From Bacteroides sp. (GTDB lineage Bacteria > Bacteroidota > Bacteroidia > Bacteroidales > UBA7960): 64,000 nucleotides of DNA. The stretch's first letter is position 1, and every line of letters starts with the position of its first letter. The translations under genes were made by a program, and so were the position numbers. Below, one piece after another: positions 63,601-64,000 of this stretch. The notes beneath the pieces were generated by a model, which searched no databases, was not told the DNA's origin, and worked only from the letters and a program-made list of their open reading frames with translations. The stretch is taken from positions 28,018 through 92,017 of the forward strand of contig JAZBOS010000079.1 in the NCBI GenBank assembly GCA_036351255.1. The letters run 5' to 3'.

Positions 63601-63789
63601 AGACAGGAGAACGGCGGGGTGATCGATATGACCCGCATGGCCTTTGAAACCCTGGAGTCGGTCGAGAACCTGCAGCTGCAGCTGATCCGGCAGTACAAAC
63701 TGGTCAGGGAACTCAAAGCCGAAAACGATGCACTCAACGCCCGCCTCGAACGCCTGGAAAGCGCGCTGGAGAGCCTGAGCGAGAGATAA
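60601..63789 (+). CDS. Secreted YadA/Hep_Hag-like head-repeat protein with C-terminal tail-fibre-like domain
   Basis: The 1062-residue protein has a signal peptide (MKRILLLSLGLVYCLAILAQ) and an N-terminal beta domain (about 42-140; TIDFQGHLTDTEGNPLNLS) common in Bacteroidota surface proteins. Three modules follow, each with LLHAEGMGTG, then RLMWYPDKAAFRAG (DNA 61228-61260, 62140-62172, 62746-62778), then a run of 14-residue repeats such as STAMGSYTTASGAS, as in YadA-type trimeric heads. After KNGNVGIGT repeats, the C-terminus (KPDYVFEESYETLGPDQVEA, KHLPWITSAEQERQ) resembles a tail-fibre-like domain common in Bacteroidota, and ends in a coiled coil (LVRELKAENDALNARLERLE). No membrane anchor or T9SS domain is visible. 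Confidence 0.85.
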   Translation: MKRILLLSLGLVYCLAILAQPFTGSQAASQAMPPEKTASVPTTIDFQGHLTDTEGNPLNLSITMTFNLYDVETGGTALWSEAQLVQISDGLFQVRLGASNPLDPGLFSSADRWLGIQVGAEAEMSPRTKFSSAGFALHAEEADPSWTGSTNPNDPLGRMGRVGIGTNDPDALLHTYGTGTGQGNVVFEGAFKTASPGDPPLSGSGTRLMWYPDKAAFRAGAIQGSQWDAANTGLFSTAMGLSTTASADYSTALGSNTFASGSKSIAAGSHSRAKGACSMAMGDSAVAAGGFSTAFGRHTLAGEFYSTAMGMETSALGSGSTAMGGFTNASGSYSTAMGSYTTASGASSVAMGAHTNATAPSATAMGYQTTASGNYATALGSTTTASGVYATALGFQTTASGVGALAMGQNTTAPSYGETAGGTFNTLYTPAGVTSWEEADRLFVIGNGTSDAGRSNALTILKNGHLGLGTDSPLALLHAEGMGTGKGNVVFVGEYNLESPAPPPISGAGTRLMWYPDKAAFRAGSVNDNQWDMESIGPFSVALGRRNTASGYGSLATGVSTIASGDRSTAIGEFTVASGNGSTAMGDQATASGSVSTAMGFKTTASGNASTAMGDNTTASSKASLAVGKYNIGGGTPGLWVETDPLFEIGIGDFETPENALTVLKNGNVGLGTHTPEALLHAEGMGTGEGNVVFVGNIKDTPGGPPVSGTGTRMMWYPDKAAFRAGFVDGDQWDQGNIGNNSSAMGINALASGLCSIAMGDGAAARGAHSTAMGHNTTAYATSTAMGCSTLSNGLFTTAMGYFTKSSSKYSTALGIYNIGGGNPLDWVQTDPLFEIGNGTSEGTRNNALTVLKNGNVGIGTATPAYRLDVYGNSRIQLTKGNGAWMALRTDGTMLDFSFTGHPLAIQGAADGENILLNPIKANKVGIRTWSPVYDLDVNGNIRATGSVYYGGTEGTANGTPYTKPDYVFEESYETLGPDQVEAFLLREKHLPWITSAEQERQENGGVIDMTRMAFETLESVENLQLQLIRQYKLVRELKAENDALNARLERLESALESLSER

Positions 63790-63957
63790 GAGAGGGGAGA
63801 AGTGAGAGACTTAAGAGAATTAAGAGAAAAGAAAGTCCACGAATCCACACAAATAAAAAAACACAAATTGACGCAAAAAATCATACAAACACCTGACAAC
63901 CAATAATATGAGTCTCAAACTTCAAACCCCAAAATTTGAACCTAAAACCTTAAACCC

Positions 63958-64000
63958 ATGAAAACCCCGATCCTTTTCGCCCTTGCCCTGATCATGAGCA
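63958..64000 (+). CDS. Start of a new secreted protein gene (cut by window end)
   Basis: ATG at 63958 is followed by KTPILFALALIMS, a typical signal-peptide start. The frame runs past the window end. It lies 168 bp after the head-repeat gene on the same strand; a secreted partner is plausible, but only 14 codons are visible. Confidence 0.5.
   Translation, partial: MKTPILFALALIMS

Noticed and set aside
63480..63789. Phage tail-spike endosialidase chaperone (peptidase S74) in the head-repeat protein
   Set aside because: The C-terminus resembles the Bacteroidota tail-fibre-like domain, but the self-cleavage Ser/Lys pair of S74 is not evident, and no phage genes are nearby.

Overview
The window reads as chromosomal DNA of a free-living or anaerobic member of the Bacteroidota, probably Marinilabiliales/Bacteroidales-like. 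Evidence: type IX secretion (T9SS) genes (an end-truncated PorP/SprF-like barrel and a SprE/PorW-like lipoprotein), three secreted proteins with T9SS C-terminal sorting domains, many Bacteroidota-type -7 promoter boxes (TAnnTTTG), almost no Shine-Dalgarno sequences, and Bacteroidota-restricted families (DUF5723, DUF6913-like). No tRNA, rRNA, CRISPR array, prophage or complete IS was found.

Layout. 1-8.6 kb (+): end of a PorP-like gene, a long KamA-family radical SAM aminomutase with glutamate-mutase-like substrate residues, the lysine-ketoglutarate reductase and saccharopine dehydrogenase pair, then a sugar permease coupled to a ROK kinase. 8.6-15.8 kb: a membrane methyltransferase, an MscS channel, a fused NagB-like/PIG-L-like protein, a TerB-DnaJ protein and a T9SS cargo protein. 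15.9-24.7 kb (-): SprE/PorW, bactofilin, a small four-helix membrane protein, then atpB-E-F-H-A-G; atpD and atpC are not here. 24.9-30.4 kb (+): M23 peptidase, dxr, rseP, isoaspartyl dipeptidase, rnz. 30.4-36.7 kb: an LRV/HEAT-like repeat protein, a DUF5723 barrel, L-lactate dehydrogenase, a DUF2461 protein, and a T9SS cargo protein with a Reeler-like domain and a CxxCH motif. 37-50.8 kb: valS, a SPOR lipoprotein, a multidomain M14 carboxypeptidase, dapA, flavin reductase, an MBL hydrolase, a DEAD-box helicase, and a Crp/OsmC/thioredoxin group. 50.8-59.9 kb: two POT-type transporters, galK, a repeat-rich gap, and an operon of Usp, SRPBCC-like and solute-binding lipoprotein genes. 60.6-63.8 kb: a 1062-residue secreted protein with three blocks of YadA/Hep_Hag-like head repeats. 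A new gene starts at the right edge.

How it fits together. Amino-acid metabolism is prominent: lysine to glutamate by the saccharopine route, a probable glutamate 2,3-aminomutase, dapA, two peptide transporters, a peptide-type binding protein and several peptidases. A second theme is cell-surface export by T9SS. Most unexplained structure is non-coding: a family of short palindromic elements (around 851, 31500, 40489 and 56588), and a roughly 500 bp inverted repeat built from minisatellites at 55.9-56.4 kb. No defence island or obviously new enzymatic system was recognised. The best leads are the aminomutase substrate switch, the secreted head-repeat protein and the palindromic repeat family.
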